Origin: Lobosporangium transversale
Taxonomy: Eukaryota; Mortierellomycota; Mortierellomycetes; Mortierellales; Mortierellaceae
Length of the DNA: 64,000 nucleotides
NCBI RefSeq assembly: GCF_002105155.1
Contig: NW_019029053.1
Span: forward strand, 62,001-126,000
Direction of reading: 5' to 3'
Each line of letters opens with the position of its first letter. Positions within the stretch are counted from its first letter, which is position 1. Shown here in pieces: positions 11,418 through 22,950 of this stretch. The translations under genes and the position numbers were made by a program. A model generated the notes under the pieces. It was not told the DNA's origin, did not search any database, and saw only the letters and a program-made list of their open reading frames with translations.

Positions 11418-14400
11418 TCATAAATAAATTTCTTTGACATCCTTGGCGCCGAAGTTCTCTCGACAGGTTGGACACTTGCGTTGACGAAACTCCAGCTGGT
11501 TGTCCATACATGGCTTGCAAAACACATGCATGCAACGCAGAATAACATGCGATTTAAAGTTGAGGTCACAGGCGGGACACTTGAGAAGCTTTAGATAACG
11601 TGCTGCCTGTTTCGCAGCTTCGGAATTCTCACCGGAACTAGACTCAACTTTGGCTTGTTCTTCAAGCTTCCGTTTCATCGCTTCTGTTTCTTCCGCAAGT
11701 CGTCGTCGTGCATGGGCTTCATTCTCATAGGCCTCCGTGCGCTCCTTAATCATATTCTGAAGTTCATTCAATCTCTCCTCTTGTCGAGCATACTTTTCTT
11801 TGAACCCAGCGTTTTGTTGAGTATATTCCTGAAGTTTAGTCTTATGAAGAGCCACGCTACTATTCAACAGAGTCTGCTCTCTCTCCAATGTTGCCTATAG
11901 AGTTGACTTGGATTAGTCATCAAGCAAAAAACTCTCTTGTCCGATACACGGTACTTTCAAACTAACCACGACATATTTTTTTTTTTTAAAAAAAAAAATC
12001 GCACCATTTGCATATTGAGATTCTTCTCTCGCTCTTCCAATTTCCGAATCTGATCCAGTTGCATATCTGATTGCCGTTTCATCACTGCTGTCATGTTGGC
12101 GCTGGCATCTTTGGCACGAATTAAAAGATTGCATTTGGATTCCTGACGAGTTTTGTCCGAGAGAAGCTTGTAGATCAAATCCTCTTTCTGAGCCAGTTCG
12201 ATCACTTTGCGCGAGGTTGCCTCCTCAAGTTGACCCCAGGCTGTTGCCACATCCTGAAGCTCGTTAAGTAGAGGTGCCTGAACCGCTTCGTGTGCCTGTA
12301 CATTTTGTTCAAGTAAATGAATGGTCTGATCCCTTGCCTTGATGGCTGCTTTGAGTGCATTTGTAGGATTTTCAGTATTACTGCCAATGAGACCTTCGAT
12401 TTTTACTAGCTCCGCGGTCAGCACTTTAATACGCGCTTTCGCTTGATATTCTGAAAGGATCGCTTTCTTTAGCTCATGCACTGCAGAGTCTGCCTGGTTG
12501 AAAGCCTCAAGCTCCGGAACAACACACTTAATCTGTTCTTCTAATGTTCTAAGTTTGTTACGAAGGTCGTCAAGAAACGACTTGTCGGTGGGGCCGCTCA
12601 AGTAGAATGTAAAGGCATCCCTGTCACCTGTGCTGGCAGCAAGCATGATTTGCAGACGGTGAATATCTGTTGTCAATGTAGTGATACGATCCTGAATCAC
12701 AAACATCATCGTAGTGTTGACAGAGAAAAGGATAAAGTAAGCACTAGCAGTCGTATTTGCCTTGAACACAAATGCTCAAATATAAAATTCCCTGGAATGT
12801 ACCTTTCTTGTGTTTGCGATCTTGCGAATTTCCTGATTTTGTTGCATTTCGTAATCGTCTTTGGTGCACCTAGCCTCATACATCTGTTGAAACCTATCGC
12901 GACTATCTCGTAATCGAGATATCTCGCTCTCAAGTTTCTTGAGCTCGTCCTCCAAGCCGGCTCTCCTACCCTTTTCTTCTGTCTCAAGATCTTCCATAAA
13001 TTTTCTCCGAGAATGATAGAGTTCTTCGAGGTCTGCCTTTATCTTGTTTGATTCATTTCGATATCCCTCCGCATCATTACGAGCATATTGCAGCTGTGCT
13101 AAAAGTGATTTGACATGTGGAGTCTCCTGAATCTTTCCATCTGGAATATGCTTAAGCTGTATCTTGAGCAATTCCAACTCGTTCTTTAGCTGGATCCGTT
13201 GTGTCTTCATATCTTCAAGTTCTGCCAGACGTGCTACTGCCAGTTCTCGATATTGTAAGAGCTCATCCTGGGATCCGTCATGTGCCTCATTTTTAGTATT
13301 CATATGCCCTAATGATGGTATAGTTGTGTCTGGCGTCCCGTTGTAATTCTCTCCAAAAATCTCACCCGATGTCACCGCAGCAACAATTGAGCTCTTCCCA
13401 CGGTCAACACTCTTCTCTGTTCGACGAAGCTTTTCCTTAGATTCGTCCAAGGACTCCGCTGTCTCCTCTAAACGAGCTTTAGCCATTTCGAGCTCATTCC
13501 TCAATCGCACAATCTGATCAGAAATTGAGTGATATTTGGCTTGCATTTTTTCGATATCCTTCATGCCCTTCCTTTGAAGCCCGGTAACTTTATCGTTTTC
13601 TTGCGACAACCACTCTATAAGCCTACTTTCCCTCGTTGCCGAATCTAGACTCAGATTGGAAAATAAGAGACTACTCTCAATGGTACATGCCAATAACCAG
13701 CAAAATAAAAGCATGTCAAACTACCTGCGTTGCCAAGTTCGCTCCAGAATGAGTTACGTTCGTTTTTCCAATTCGCGACCATCCGAAGCAATTCGTTCAC
13801 GATCTCCTTTGTGTGTTCTGACCGAGCTGTCATCGTTGCTTTGATGGTCTCCATTGTAAATTTATTTGTCTCGTGATTCTGGTTGTATCCTGTAGATCCA
13901 TGAAGCATGAATGACGCAACGCTAGTATCTGCCACTATGTTCAGGAATAAGCCGTATTAAGAGATGAAAACTAATTATAGTACAAAATCCTGAACGTATA
14001 AGGATTATTCACACGTTACCTGGCAAAGCAAGGCTTTCCACTTCTGTGTTGATATCAACTCTAATCATAAGCATTCCGATATCTTGCAGTAACTAAAATA
14101 TAAAATAACCTCAATTAATTAGTTTCAAGTTTTCAACCAAATTACTAGATACTTTCATTACTCGACACAAAAACTAGGCAAATTACCTTGTTCCAATAAA
14201 TGTCCACAGTACTTAGATGAGCCTCGTGCTCGACTTGCTTGTCCAGAAGTTGTTGAACTTGCTCCTGAGCACTCAAGTATTGTTTTTTGCATTCTTGCAT
14301 CTGATTCCAAATGACATTTTTCTGATAGCTAAGGAGGTTATCCTATCCATATATCAAGCATTAGATCATATGTTAGAGCTGAATTGAAGTCCAATATTTG

Positions 14401-14846
14401 TTAAACTACCAAAACAAAGAGTGTTTCGGAACCATCTTGAGTGAAAAAAACAGAAGTCGCTGCGAATTTTAATTGCCGAAAAGCCTTAATACTTTCGGTG
14501 TAATATTTTCTGAAGCAACGGCCAGATTTCAAGTTTGTCACTGTCGCTCATTATACCGAAGTCCAAGCACAGCAGAATATCAGTAGAATATATACACAAA
14601 GGATAGATTAACAAGTTATCTAAGGACACATACCTCTATTGCTGATGGCGACTGTGAGGTATCATTCTCATGATCTCCGTCAATCATATCTTGGTTACTC
14701 TCACTCAACTTTTTCTTCTTGGATAGAGAAGTGGCTGGCCCTGGCTCAGAGCTAAGGCTGCTACTATCCACGTTGGCAGACGGAGCGGACTGAGTAGAAT
14801 GAGCCTCCTCAGTAAGCTTGCGCTTGCGGATGCCCCTGTCTTCCAT
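11418..14846 (-). CDS. BRE1: E3 ubiquitin ligase BRE1 (histone H2B)
   Basis: Seven exons on the minus strand (14634-14846, 14187-14342, 14020-14092, 13725-13934, 12803-13644, 12005-12691, 11418-11894) are phase-consistent and give 885 aa. The C-terminus is a C3HC4 RING: CPACDLNFK, RCMHVFCKPCMD and RQRKCPTCRENFG, ending in the BRE1-like FGAKDVKEIYL. Upstream is almost continuous coiled coil, with the BRE1-type motif LGNADSATRESRL formed across the exon 4/5 junction. The N-terminus has a basic stretch (RKRKL and KKKKL), a likely nuclear signal. BRE1 with Rad6 monoubiquitinates H2B and supports elongation and H3K4/K79 methylation. Intron 6 contains a T12A11 tract. Intron 1 (291 nt) is larger than the others. 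Confidence 0.93.
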
Positions 14847-15278
14847 AGAAATGATCACACAGAGATTCTTTATTCTTTGAAGATGGGCTTATGGTGGGAG
14901 AGTCAACGTACGAAAAGGAAAGTCACTGGGACCACTAATAAAAGTTCTGCGGTAAGAGGCTCAAAGAGAAAATAGCTGATTATGGTTCGATGACACCAAG
15001 GAATGTGAGGTTAAATTTTGAGGTATTAATATTTGTACATTAAAATAGCGTCAATAACGCGCCATAATATCAAAGAATGAATAAAAGGCTGCTTACAAAC
15101 AAGAATGGAGTTCTCTTTGAGAAATTGCGTCGAAGTAAGGATCTAGTAAAAAAAGGAATGATTGAAGTGTTCCTTCCTCTCTAAGAAACCATTAACAACG
15201 AAGCCACATATGCTTTCATATATATCACGTGATATTATGCAACATCGGCGATGAATCGAGGGACACGCAGAAGTGTGG

Positions 15279-15396
15279 CAGTGATCTAAGCTGGTTGCCA
15301 TTTTGGTTAGACTAATTCAATTACAAGTATTTTTTGAGGCAAAAGACTTGTAATTGATAATAGTCTAACTAAAAAAGGATCCAGCTTAGATCACTG
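15279..15396. mobile_element. Short MITE-like element, 16-bp perfect TIRs
   Basis: The 118-bp segment begins CAGTGATCTAAGCTGG and ends with its exact reverse complement. Inside the TIRs the arms stay complementary with mismatches (GTTAGACTA...AATTACAAG against CTTGTAATTG...TAGTCTAAC), so the whole element can fold into one hairpin. The flanks are AGTGTGG on the left and AGTATGG on the right, a possible imperfect 7-bp target-site duplication. It has no coding capacity. It lies in the BRE1/NDUFAF7 intergenic region. Confidence 0.65.
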
Positions 15397-16141
15397 AGTA
15401 TGGGGTAATCAAACCTACAGGTTGTAAGCTGATCTTACAAGTGTCAGGTTGCTCAGAGAGTCATGCAGCGACCCACAGTGGACCTGGGCGGTGGACCACA
15501 AGAGGTATACCCAGCTCTCACAAGGAAACGGTCTGATTCGACATAAAATAGCTATTGCATCGATCGGAAAGGGGTCTTCCTTGCCATAAGTAGATGGATG
15601 AATTTGCGAGAAGAGATAACGGTCAGCTTTTAAGACAAATGGGTGCTAGATAAAGGAGTGAGGTTGCTAGACAAGCATAGACCTTGACCAAAGTGGAGCA
15701 GTTGCTATAGCACAAATACCCGCTGTGGATCGCCAAAAAAAAAAAAAAAAAAAAAAAAAAACATGTCGAGTACTGACAAGATGGCCTAGAATCTTACCGT
15801 CGAACAAAAAGCGTTTTTGCAGCCTTCATTCTAATGCCGCGGAAAGAGAAGAGCGCAAGGAAGGCTGATCGATTTTGTGCCAAGATGTCGGTATCTTAGC
15901 ACAATAATCAATCTTATCGTGGCGTGGCATGCCGGAAGAAATGGTGAATCTTTCCTAGAGTCTCTGAACGCTGCACAACTGCAATTGAGCAAACATTGCA
16001 ATCTGCTGTGTTGACATCGGAGAGGGCCCAAGAAAGTGCAAGGAATAGGACATGCGCAGGTTATAATAGCGACTTTAGACACAACTGATGATGCATCCAA
16101 ATACAAGGTCCATTTTCTACTAGCCAGTGATTTTTGCCCTT

Positions 16142-16387
16142 AATACAAAGCTAGTCTCCAGGCTTGGCAGAAGATTATGTTTTGGCAGGCATCAATGAGC
16201 TTTATACTTTCTAGAAGTGTTATCGAAGCGGACTTGGCCCGAATAGCTCTTGCAGTCATGGGTTCATATAAACAGATATATTACTCAAAGTGTAAAATAA
16301 TGTTCTGTTGATGGCCAACTGAAACATGATCTGGCTAACATGTTCGTACCTTTTCAAGTCTTAAAGACCATCGTATCTCTAACCTCC
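16142..16387. repeat. Dispersed repeat, copy A
   Basis: From ACAAAGCTAGTCTCCAGGCT this segment resembles 59911-60158 in the same orientation, sharing blocks such as GTTATGTTTTGGCAGGCATC (copy A has A for the second base), GCTCGAAT-like sequence, GTTCATAT-A-CAGA, CAAAGTG and TATCTC-AA. The copies differ by many substitutions and small indels. No open frame is conserved between them. It lies directly upstream of NDUFAF7. Its nature (transposon remnant or other) is unknown. Confidence 0.5.
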
Positions 16388-16528
16388 TGTTAAGTGAGCT
16401 TTGAGTGTTACCTTGGCTGGGAAGTTAAGGGGCAAGTATAACACCCGCCAACGAGTTCTGATCCGTTGAACTATTTCATCAGTTCAAAAAACAAATTCAT
16501 CTTCTGCCGTGTTATTTATTTCTTTCTC

Positions 16529-18215
16529 ATGTCGTGTCTGTCGCGACTCTCAGTAAACCTGGCACACGCCAATGTTCTTACAAAAACCCGGCAATTCTCT
16601 TTCAAAAGTTTACATCATCTGACAACAGACTGTGTGATCAACCTTGGTGCTTCTGCAACTCGAGTTCAGGGACTTCCAAAATATTGTCAGCGTGGCTACA
16701 GTCAACGGATTATAAGCAATGGCAGTAATCCTACTAAGCGATACACTCAAGGACGCCCTTTTCACACTTCGATGAGCAGGCAAAACCTGATTGAGGATCC
16801 GCAATACACCCCTGAGAAAGTTGCAGCGCGTGCCAAATACCCAATTATCACAGCCAAGGATGCAGCCAAGAATAATACGATGCCTGTGGCAGTAAAGATG
16901 TTGGTGCGCGAATTCATCGATGATTCGCTCTATCATCCTCACTATGGCTATTTTTCAAAGCAAGCTGTAATTTTCTCCCCCGAAACGGATTTTGATTTTG
17001 AACGGATCAGAGACAATATGCAATTTTTAGACATTATTGCCGAAAAGTATAAAGAGATTGAGGATGATATGGATGTCCGAGATGAGATCGCAAGACAAGT
17101 TTGGCATACACCCACAGAGTTATTCAAGGTAGAGTTATATTCTGTCTTAATTTCCCCTCTCTCAAAAGCCCCTGGTGCGGATGGTTTTCAGAGGCAAGAA
17201 TCATTAACAGCGGTTTGATGTTTTGCTATTGAGTTAGCCGTGGTATGGATATGCAATCGCAAAGTATATCGTAACTGAATATAAGCTCAATAACTATCCA
17301 CACAAGGACCTGATAATTTATGAGATGGGTGCAGGCAACGGAACTCTGATGCTCAACATTCTCGACTACATCCAACAGTTTGAACCATCAGTCTATGAGC
17401 GAACCAGGTATCGGATCATTGAGATTTCCAAAAAGTTGGCACAGCGACAGGGAGAACGCCAGGAGGTCCGAGATGTGACTAAGCGCCACGGGTGTGTCGA
17501 AGTGATTAACAAAAGCATTTTTGAGTGGGATACACCTGTGCCCGACCACTGCTTTTTTCTCGGCATGGAAGTTCTCGACAACTTTTCACATGATTTAATT
17601 CGCTATGACTCTGTGACGGAAGAGCCATTGCAGGGTATGGTAGCCATCGACGAAGATGGTGACTATACAGAAATATATACACCTGTCCAGGACCCGCTCA
17701 TCCAAAGGTACCTCACGATCAGAAAGCAATCTGGATACAAATCTCCTGTGCTTTCGAGACGATTTTTGAGACGACTTCGCAACCGATTACCATTTGCACC
17801 TAACATGACAGCACCTGAATTCATCCCTACAAAACTATTGTTGTTGTTGGAGACGCTTAAGAATTATTTCCCGCAACATCGATTGGTCCTTAGTGACTTC
17901 TATACATTACCGGAAGCAATCCCAGGTGTAGATGCCCCAGTTGTTCAGACACGATATAGTGGTACCATGGTCCCTTGTTCAACCTATATGGTCATGCCAG
18001 GCATGTTCGACATTTTTTTTCCTACCAATTTTGAGCTACTAAGAGACATTTACCAACAAGTTTGCCGACCATCACTTGGTATGGAAAAATCTGTCAAGGT
18101 GCAGACGCAAAAACAGTTTCTCGAACGTTATGGTGATTTGGAAAAGACACGAACTCTCAGTGGTGAGAATCCTATGTTGATGTACTATGAGAACAACAAG
18201 ATGTTTTTAAGCTAG
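16529..18215 (+). CDS. NDUFAF7: NDUFAF7-like mitochondrial arginine methyltransferase
   Basis: Two exons, 16529-17128 and 17238-18215 (phase 0), give 525 aa. The MidA/DUF185 fold is visible: DSLYHPHYGYFS near residue 130, PWYGYAIAKYI at the exon 2 start, the SAM-binding motif YEMGAGNGTLML, and FLGMEVLDNF. Human NDUFAF7 dimethylates an arginine of the NDUFS2 subunit early in complex I assembly; this protein is the likely orthologue. The N-terminus (MSCLSRLSVN..., rich in R, K and S and without acidic residues for about 30 positions) fits a matrix-targeting presequence. The start is the first ATG of the frame. Presence of this factor suggests a respiratory complex I. The 3' end converges with MRM1, leaving 57 bp between stop codons. 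Confidence 0.88.
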
Positions 18216-18272
18216 ACTATGTAGACGACGTGGAACAATGAATTGCCTCCTATTGTTTTCTATTATTTTTAT

Positions 18273-21050
18273 TCACCAGAGTAGCTTGTTACTCCGCACT
18301 CTGGACGAGCGTCCTTTATGGTCATTATCATCAAGTTGAAGTTGCCTTTGGGGCTCCGATCTTTTGCCTCCTTCATCCATATCCGCATATTTATCTGAAT
18401 CATCCTCTGCATCCTCTGATAATTCATTTTGAAGAGACCTTGATTTAGATTCCCCGGTCAAAATTCTATTTATGTATTGATACCTTCCACCCATCAGTTT
18501 AGAGATCACCATTCCCGCTGTAGCTGGGCCTCCCGCAGAGTCCATCATAGTTGTACTTGTAGATAGTGACGGGACGCTAATACAGGCATCGCAATTTTTG
18601 GCAACCTGCTTGCTAATCTTGCAACCATTGTTGCCCAGAACAAGAATGGTTGGTCGGTAGACCCCTTCTGAAGGCCAGGTGTGGATTGGCTGAGTCCATT
18701 TACTTCCAAACACACCTTGAACCCCAACAATGCTCCATCCATTAGATTTTGATGCCTACATAAACAATAAAAAGTAGGAATTAAAAAACAAAAAGTAAGA
18801 AAAATGCAAGGCTTAGAAACCCTATCTCTATTTGCATCCAAATGTCCTCCATACTTCTTATACATACCAAAACAAATTGCATCAAATTTCGAATAGGATA
18901 CAGAGGCCTATGTTCCAAGGCCCCAGCACTTGCAAGGGAAACTTCAGCAGTAGGCAGTGCGCTCCTTGCTTGTTTATACATCACACCGTCCACGCCGAAA
19001 TACCAAGCTGTCCGCAGTATCTCACCCATGATTTGAGGGTCCCAAACGTTCTCCATTACAAGCCAAATTGGAGGAAAGGAGGGTGATGTTTTCGTTGAAG
19101 GTACCATGTTTTCGGTAACAGCGGCTGATGCTTCGGATAAGAGCGGCAAACCTGCTCTAAAACTCTGGAATTTTAGTGAACCACCCTTGTCATCGAACAT
19201 TACTTGATAGTGGTTGTCTTTAGACACAGGACCAAGCGCAGTGACTAATTGAGTCGAATGGAGCGATGCTTCCAATACTACACCCTAAAAATATATTTGT
19301 TAAAAAAATAAAATAAAAGAAATAAAATGAGATGTGGGATACTGATTTTTGTGAGAAATATTTTGTGAATCCATTAAAAGATCGCTGTACGCAACTTCAT
19401 GTGATTCGCTTCCCGATAGCTCTTCTAAACGACGATTATTAGTCTTGATCACTTGAATGCCTGCATCCTGAGCAGCCCTAAGGCAGTCATTCATGTGAGG
19501 CAGATGAGATCTGCGGTCGTAAAAGTTAAAAAGTAAAGGCTCCATGATTAGTTGAGGGTGAAAGCAAGCCAAGTACGCATACGGTGCTGCATCGACAACG
19601 ATTACCGGTCCAAGACAGTTGTATTCGTATACGAAGTCGATGGAGTCCAGCCTGGCTTTGAGGCATCTCTGGAATAATACAATGTAAAACATGTTCTGAC
19701 TTTGGACTTGAGCGCTGGAAGGATCACCGCAGGGGAGTACAAAAACTCACGATCTTGTAGGCCTTCCTTACGGCTCGCCAGGTTTTCCTTCACAATTGCC
19801 TTAATAGTAGCAGAGCTGCCATGGTCATATCCAGTTACAAGGTCATAGTTGTTATCGATCGAATGTTCATTTTGACCTCGTCTTAACCTTAAATCATTTT
19901 CGCCACTCATGCTCTTGTGCCTGTGCTCATTCTTTATAGACACACCTATAGATCCTTCCTTATTCAAAGTATTTCTGTCAACTAATTCCTTGTGCTCGTT
20001 GAGAAACATGCCCTTCCTAGGAGAGTCATTCCATTTGTTTTTCTGAGCGATCAAAGCCTGAACATTTGCGCCTTCATTGTCATGTGTAGAGCTATTCATA
20101 GACCAGGCTTGCGATGCCCTACTATCTCTCGCAAGACGTTGTTGTCTTGTATCCTGTATCTTTTCTGAATCTATTTCTTGGGACAGTGGGCGATGATTGC
20201 TAGTTCTATTGACCATCGTAGTTTTAGGGTTAAGTGATTCGAGATGTGAATATGTTGATGGCGTGTCCGTTGAGGGTGATGGCAGCGATAAGCCGGATGA
20301 CGAGGATGAGGATGAGGATGAGCTGGAGGGGTCGGTGGGGAGCGAAGCTGATACAATAGCTGATTTTAGCGCTTTACTAGATACCGGCACCGTTTTACGA
20401 TATGATGACACCTGTATATTAAAATCGTCGGGTAGAACCGTTGGATGAATACTCCAGTCCAGGATGGTCCGATAAGTATAACGGTCGATCCGAGGCGGCG
20501 TTTGTGATGGTGATCGTCTCAACGGAACTGTGGTGGTGGATGCGGAAAGCCTATGGGGCTCATCTGATGCGGAACCCATTGTAGATCTATGCACATTATA
20601 CGCCTCCTGATCTGTAACTTCCGATCCTCTTGCACCTGAAGCTTTGTGATGTTGTTTGCGTTGGCCAAGCATCCCATTCGAAACAAGCGGTGCTCGATTG
20701 ATGGTTGGTAACAACGTCGAAGGGGCGGAAACGTCATTCGACGGTTCGCATACAGTACTACTTTTCCGTGAATTAGAAACTGTGACCGCGGCTGTGCCAG
20801 AAGAATCAGAGATTGATGTGGTTGCTGTGCTCGCTGATAATTGAATTATTGCTTCTTTGGAAGCCTGTACCGTTTCTTTCCCCGTGATTGTACCTCTCTT
20901 GCTGTGTTTGGATGATTGGTTGTCTATGTGATATCTGGAAAACATTGCTGTTGTGTTTATGCGGCGTAGTGATCCAGACACAGTAGACTCCCGTCTTTTC
21001 GGTATAATTAACGCTCTCATGACTCTATCTGGTGCGCGAGATCTTTGCAT
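18273..21050 (-). CDS. MRM1: Mitochondrial rRNA 2'-O-ribose methyltransferase (MRM1-like, SpoU family)
   Basis: Four exons (19606-21050, 19396-19510, 18868-19284, 18273-18755) give 819 aa. The N-terminal substrate-binding region includes LYSPAVILPALKSK, AAQDAGIQVIK and SHEGVVLEAS. The SPOUT methyltransferase follows with NVWDPQIMGEILRTAWYFG (motif 1), VLGNNGCKI (motif 2) and a motif 3-like ISVPSLSTSTTM. Yeast Mrm1 methylates a guanosine in the large mitochondrial rRNA. The basic N-terminus (MQRSRAPDRVMRALIIPKRR) suggests mitochondrial import. About 350 residues of Ser/Thr/Arg-rich low complexity separate it from the catalytic part, making the protein much longer than yeast Mrm1. The second intron needs a weak GTTGCG donor; this junction was chosen because it restores the family HxGVVLEA motif. 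Confidence 0.82.
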
Positions 21051-22018
21051 ATATTTCACTTAGCCAAACTTGCAGGGGTTATGGTTAATTCGGATAAGTT
21101 ATGCACATTGAGAAGCGACCTTGAACAAATCAAACACCAATGTCGATTCCGTTGCAGAAACAGATCGAAGATTTAGTGGCCTAATTATGGAATGTAAGAA
21201 AAAAAAAAAAAAAAAAAAATATTCAGGTGTATCTAAATAAGAGCATCTTTGAGATAATCCTTATAAATGCATAATCTTCAAAACAACAGCAACTCGTCCA
21301 TCTTTTTCTTTGTAACTTCATCCATCTTAACATCAATCGATGATTTTTATTTAAAATCACCGATGGCTCTTCAATCACATAAGTTCTTACTATTAAAGCT
21401 GCTGATTTTACAGAATATAGCCCGGTGCTCCTCCCATCTGCTTCCTGTCAAAATGTTGATTATGAAGGGGTATAAATAGATGAAAGGTCATGAGGTAGCT
21501 GAAAAGTATGGTCCATTTCATTTAGTCGCGGTCCTTATATTTTTGAATAGTCTTGAGTGTATTGGCAGCCAATTGACTCACTTGTTGTTGCAAGTCCGTC
21601 ACGTAGTAAGATGCCACCGAACCAATTCAATCATGAAGGGGTCTAGTACATAAAAACAAATAAATTAACCAAAAAAATCGTCAAACCAATAACTTACAGT
21701 TTTTTTAAGACGAAGGCCTTTCAGGACTTAGTAATAGTTGTAGTAGACCAAATTCTATTGTTGCTACCGGCTTGATGTCACTCCTCCTCCTGGACTCAAC
21801 AAAAGTTCTTTCGATATCTCAAGTTTGGTCCCAGCCTGTCAGTGAGCGTTAGTGCACATAAGCCACACAGGCTGGTGATGAGCCTAACGCGCAAGGATTC
21901 GTGGCTGTGTGCTCAGTAAGATTGCGGTCATGGCATGAGACATCACAAAAAAATCACGGGCCTTGAATAAATGCGTTTTATGCCCGCTCAAATATGACCA
22001 CATTCCAATGACGAGTCC
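21051..22018. other. Intergenic region upstream of MRM1
   Basis: No gene is recognised. The part next to 21050 is the MRM1 upstream region and includes an A tract near 21199-21220. From about 21960 to 22018 there is weak similarity to sequence just outside the right inverted repeat (about 29631-29660), suggesting that the repeats were once longer. Confidence 0.45.
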
Positions 22019-22538
22019 TTTCAAACGTCGTCCATAGCCTCCATGATGTATCCAGGCTTCAATGATGGGTTCCTTCAGCCATTGATACACGTGTAATGGT
22101 TAAATTAATTATACATTTAAGGGTGTAGAATATTTCTACGCCAGGAATGTTGAGAAACATGTCTATCAAGAAATTAAATTTCATAGGCGTCCTTTTTGAC
22201 ATTGATATACTTGATGGGTTTCTTCTAAATTGTTCATGAGCTCAATCCGTCTATGCGTTCCAAAAAAAAAAAAAAAAAAAAAAAAGCAATAATAACAATA
22301 ACAGGAGCCAATGGCGCAAAGGCCAGGATCCTGATACACTCAGTTTATCTCTTGGACTGCAAAACGGGCAAATTTGCCCAATTAGCTTTCACCAACTCAT
22401 GGGCAGATCAGATACAGTTGTCTATGCTTTCTACTAACAGAAAACAATCGTCTATTGCGTGCCAAGGAAGAAAATATTAGTAAAAATCGATCAGTAAAAA
22501 CCAGACAGCAAAAACTAATCAGCAAAAACAATATACAT
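22019..22538 (+). repeat. Left arm of 520-bp inverted repeat
   Basis: This arm is the reverse complement of 29111-29630. Both arms are 520 bp long, and even the internal homopolymer (24 A here, 24 T in the partner) has the same length. The arm contains the TATGCGTTCC-A24-GCAATAATAAC block and GGCAAATTTGCC. A 75-codon frame beginning with poly-Lys is present in both arms but comes from the A24 tract and is not regarded as a gene. The arm ends at ATATACAT, about 410 bp upstream of the XPG-like element remnant. Confidence 0.85.
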
Positions 22539-22950
22539 GTTTATAATCACAATGCACTATATCCACCATTCACTTTTCTCCACTTCTTTGCGCATCTAGC
22601 AACTTTTATCATTCTTTCATTCCTTGTTGATAGTCGTCTGTAGGTGATTGGATACTACACATTGAAGGCAAATTTGTAGTAAATTCATCAACCTTTTGTT
22701 TCGCTCATTTTCATACACCTACAAATACATCCTGCCTTTTTCTCTTCCTCTCTCTCTCTTATTTCAGGCTGATACAACAACATTTATCTCTTACCTTTCA
22801 CCTCATACTATTACACCTTCACACTCTCACACAGATTACAATCTTTTGCTTTCTTAAAGGTAAACCATGTCTAATCTAACAACTTCAACTTCAATCCAAA
22901 GCTGTATAAATTATCATTGCTTGCACTGTTTTATAATTTACTTTCTCTAG
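22539..22950. other. Leader region of the decayed XPG-like element
   Basis: Pyrimidine-rich sequence (TTTCTCTTCCTCTCTCTCTC near 22739-22760) like other promoters in the window. GCATCTAGCAACT at about 22591-22603 also occurs, in reverse complement, just inside the right inverted repeat, so the two repeat arms share patchy similarity beyond their 520-bp core. No coding sequence is seen. Confidence 0.45.

Larger units (their letters stand above)
14847..16528. other. Intergenic region with MITE and dispersed repeat
   Basis: This is the shared upstream region of BRE1 (-) and NDUFAF7 (+). It holds a 118-bp inverted-repeat element at 15279-15396, an A tract near 15736-15761, and at about 16142-16387 a sequence also found in diverged form near 59911-60158. 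No protein gene is recognised in the 1.6 kb. Confidence 0.55.

Noticed and set aside
14347-14540. Open frame inside BRE1 intron 1 (minus strand; CFRKYYTESIKAF...)
   Set aside because: Acceptors before it are out of phase with exon 1, and exon 2 joins exon 1 directly in phase 0 with BRE1-like sequence.
19300-19396. MRM1 intron 2 donor at CA/GTATCC instead of GTTGCG
   Set aside because: Joining it to the GGTGTAGTA exon gives an immediate stop; only the phase-0 GTTGCG donor restores HEGVVLEA.
22253-22480. A 75-aa poly-Lys-starting protein, encoded identically at 29169-29396
   Set aside because: It arises from the A24/T24 tract inside the inverted repeats; identity only reflects the repeat. No family similarity.
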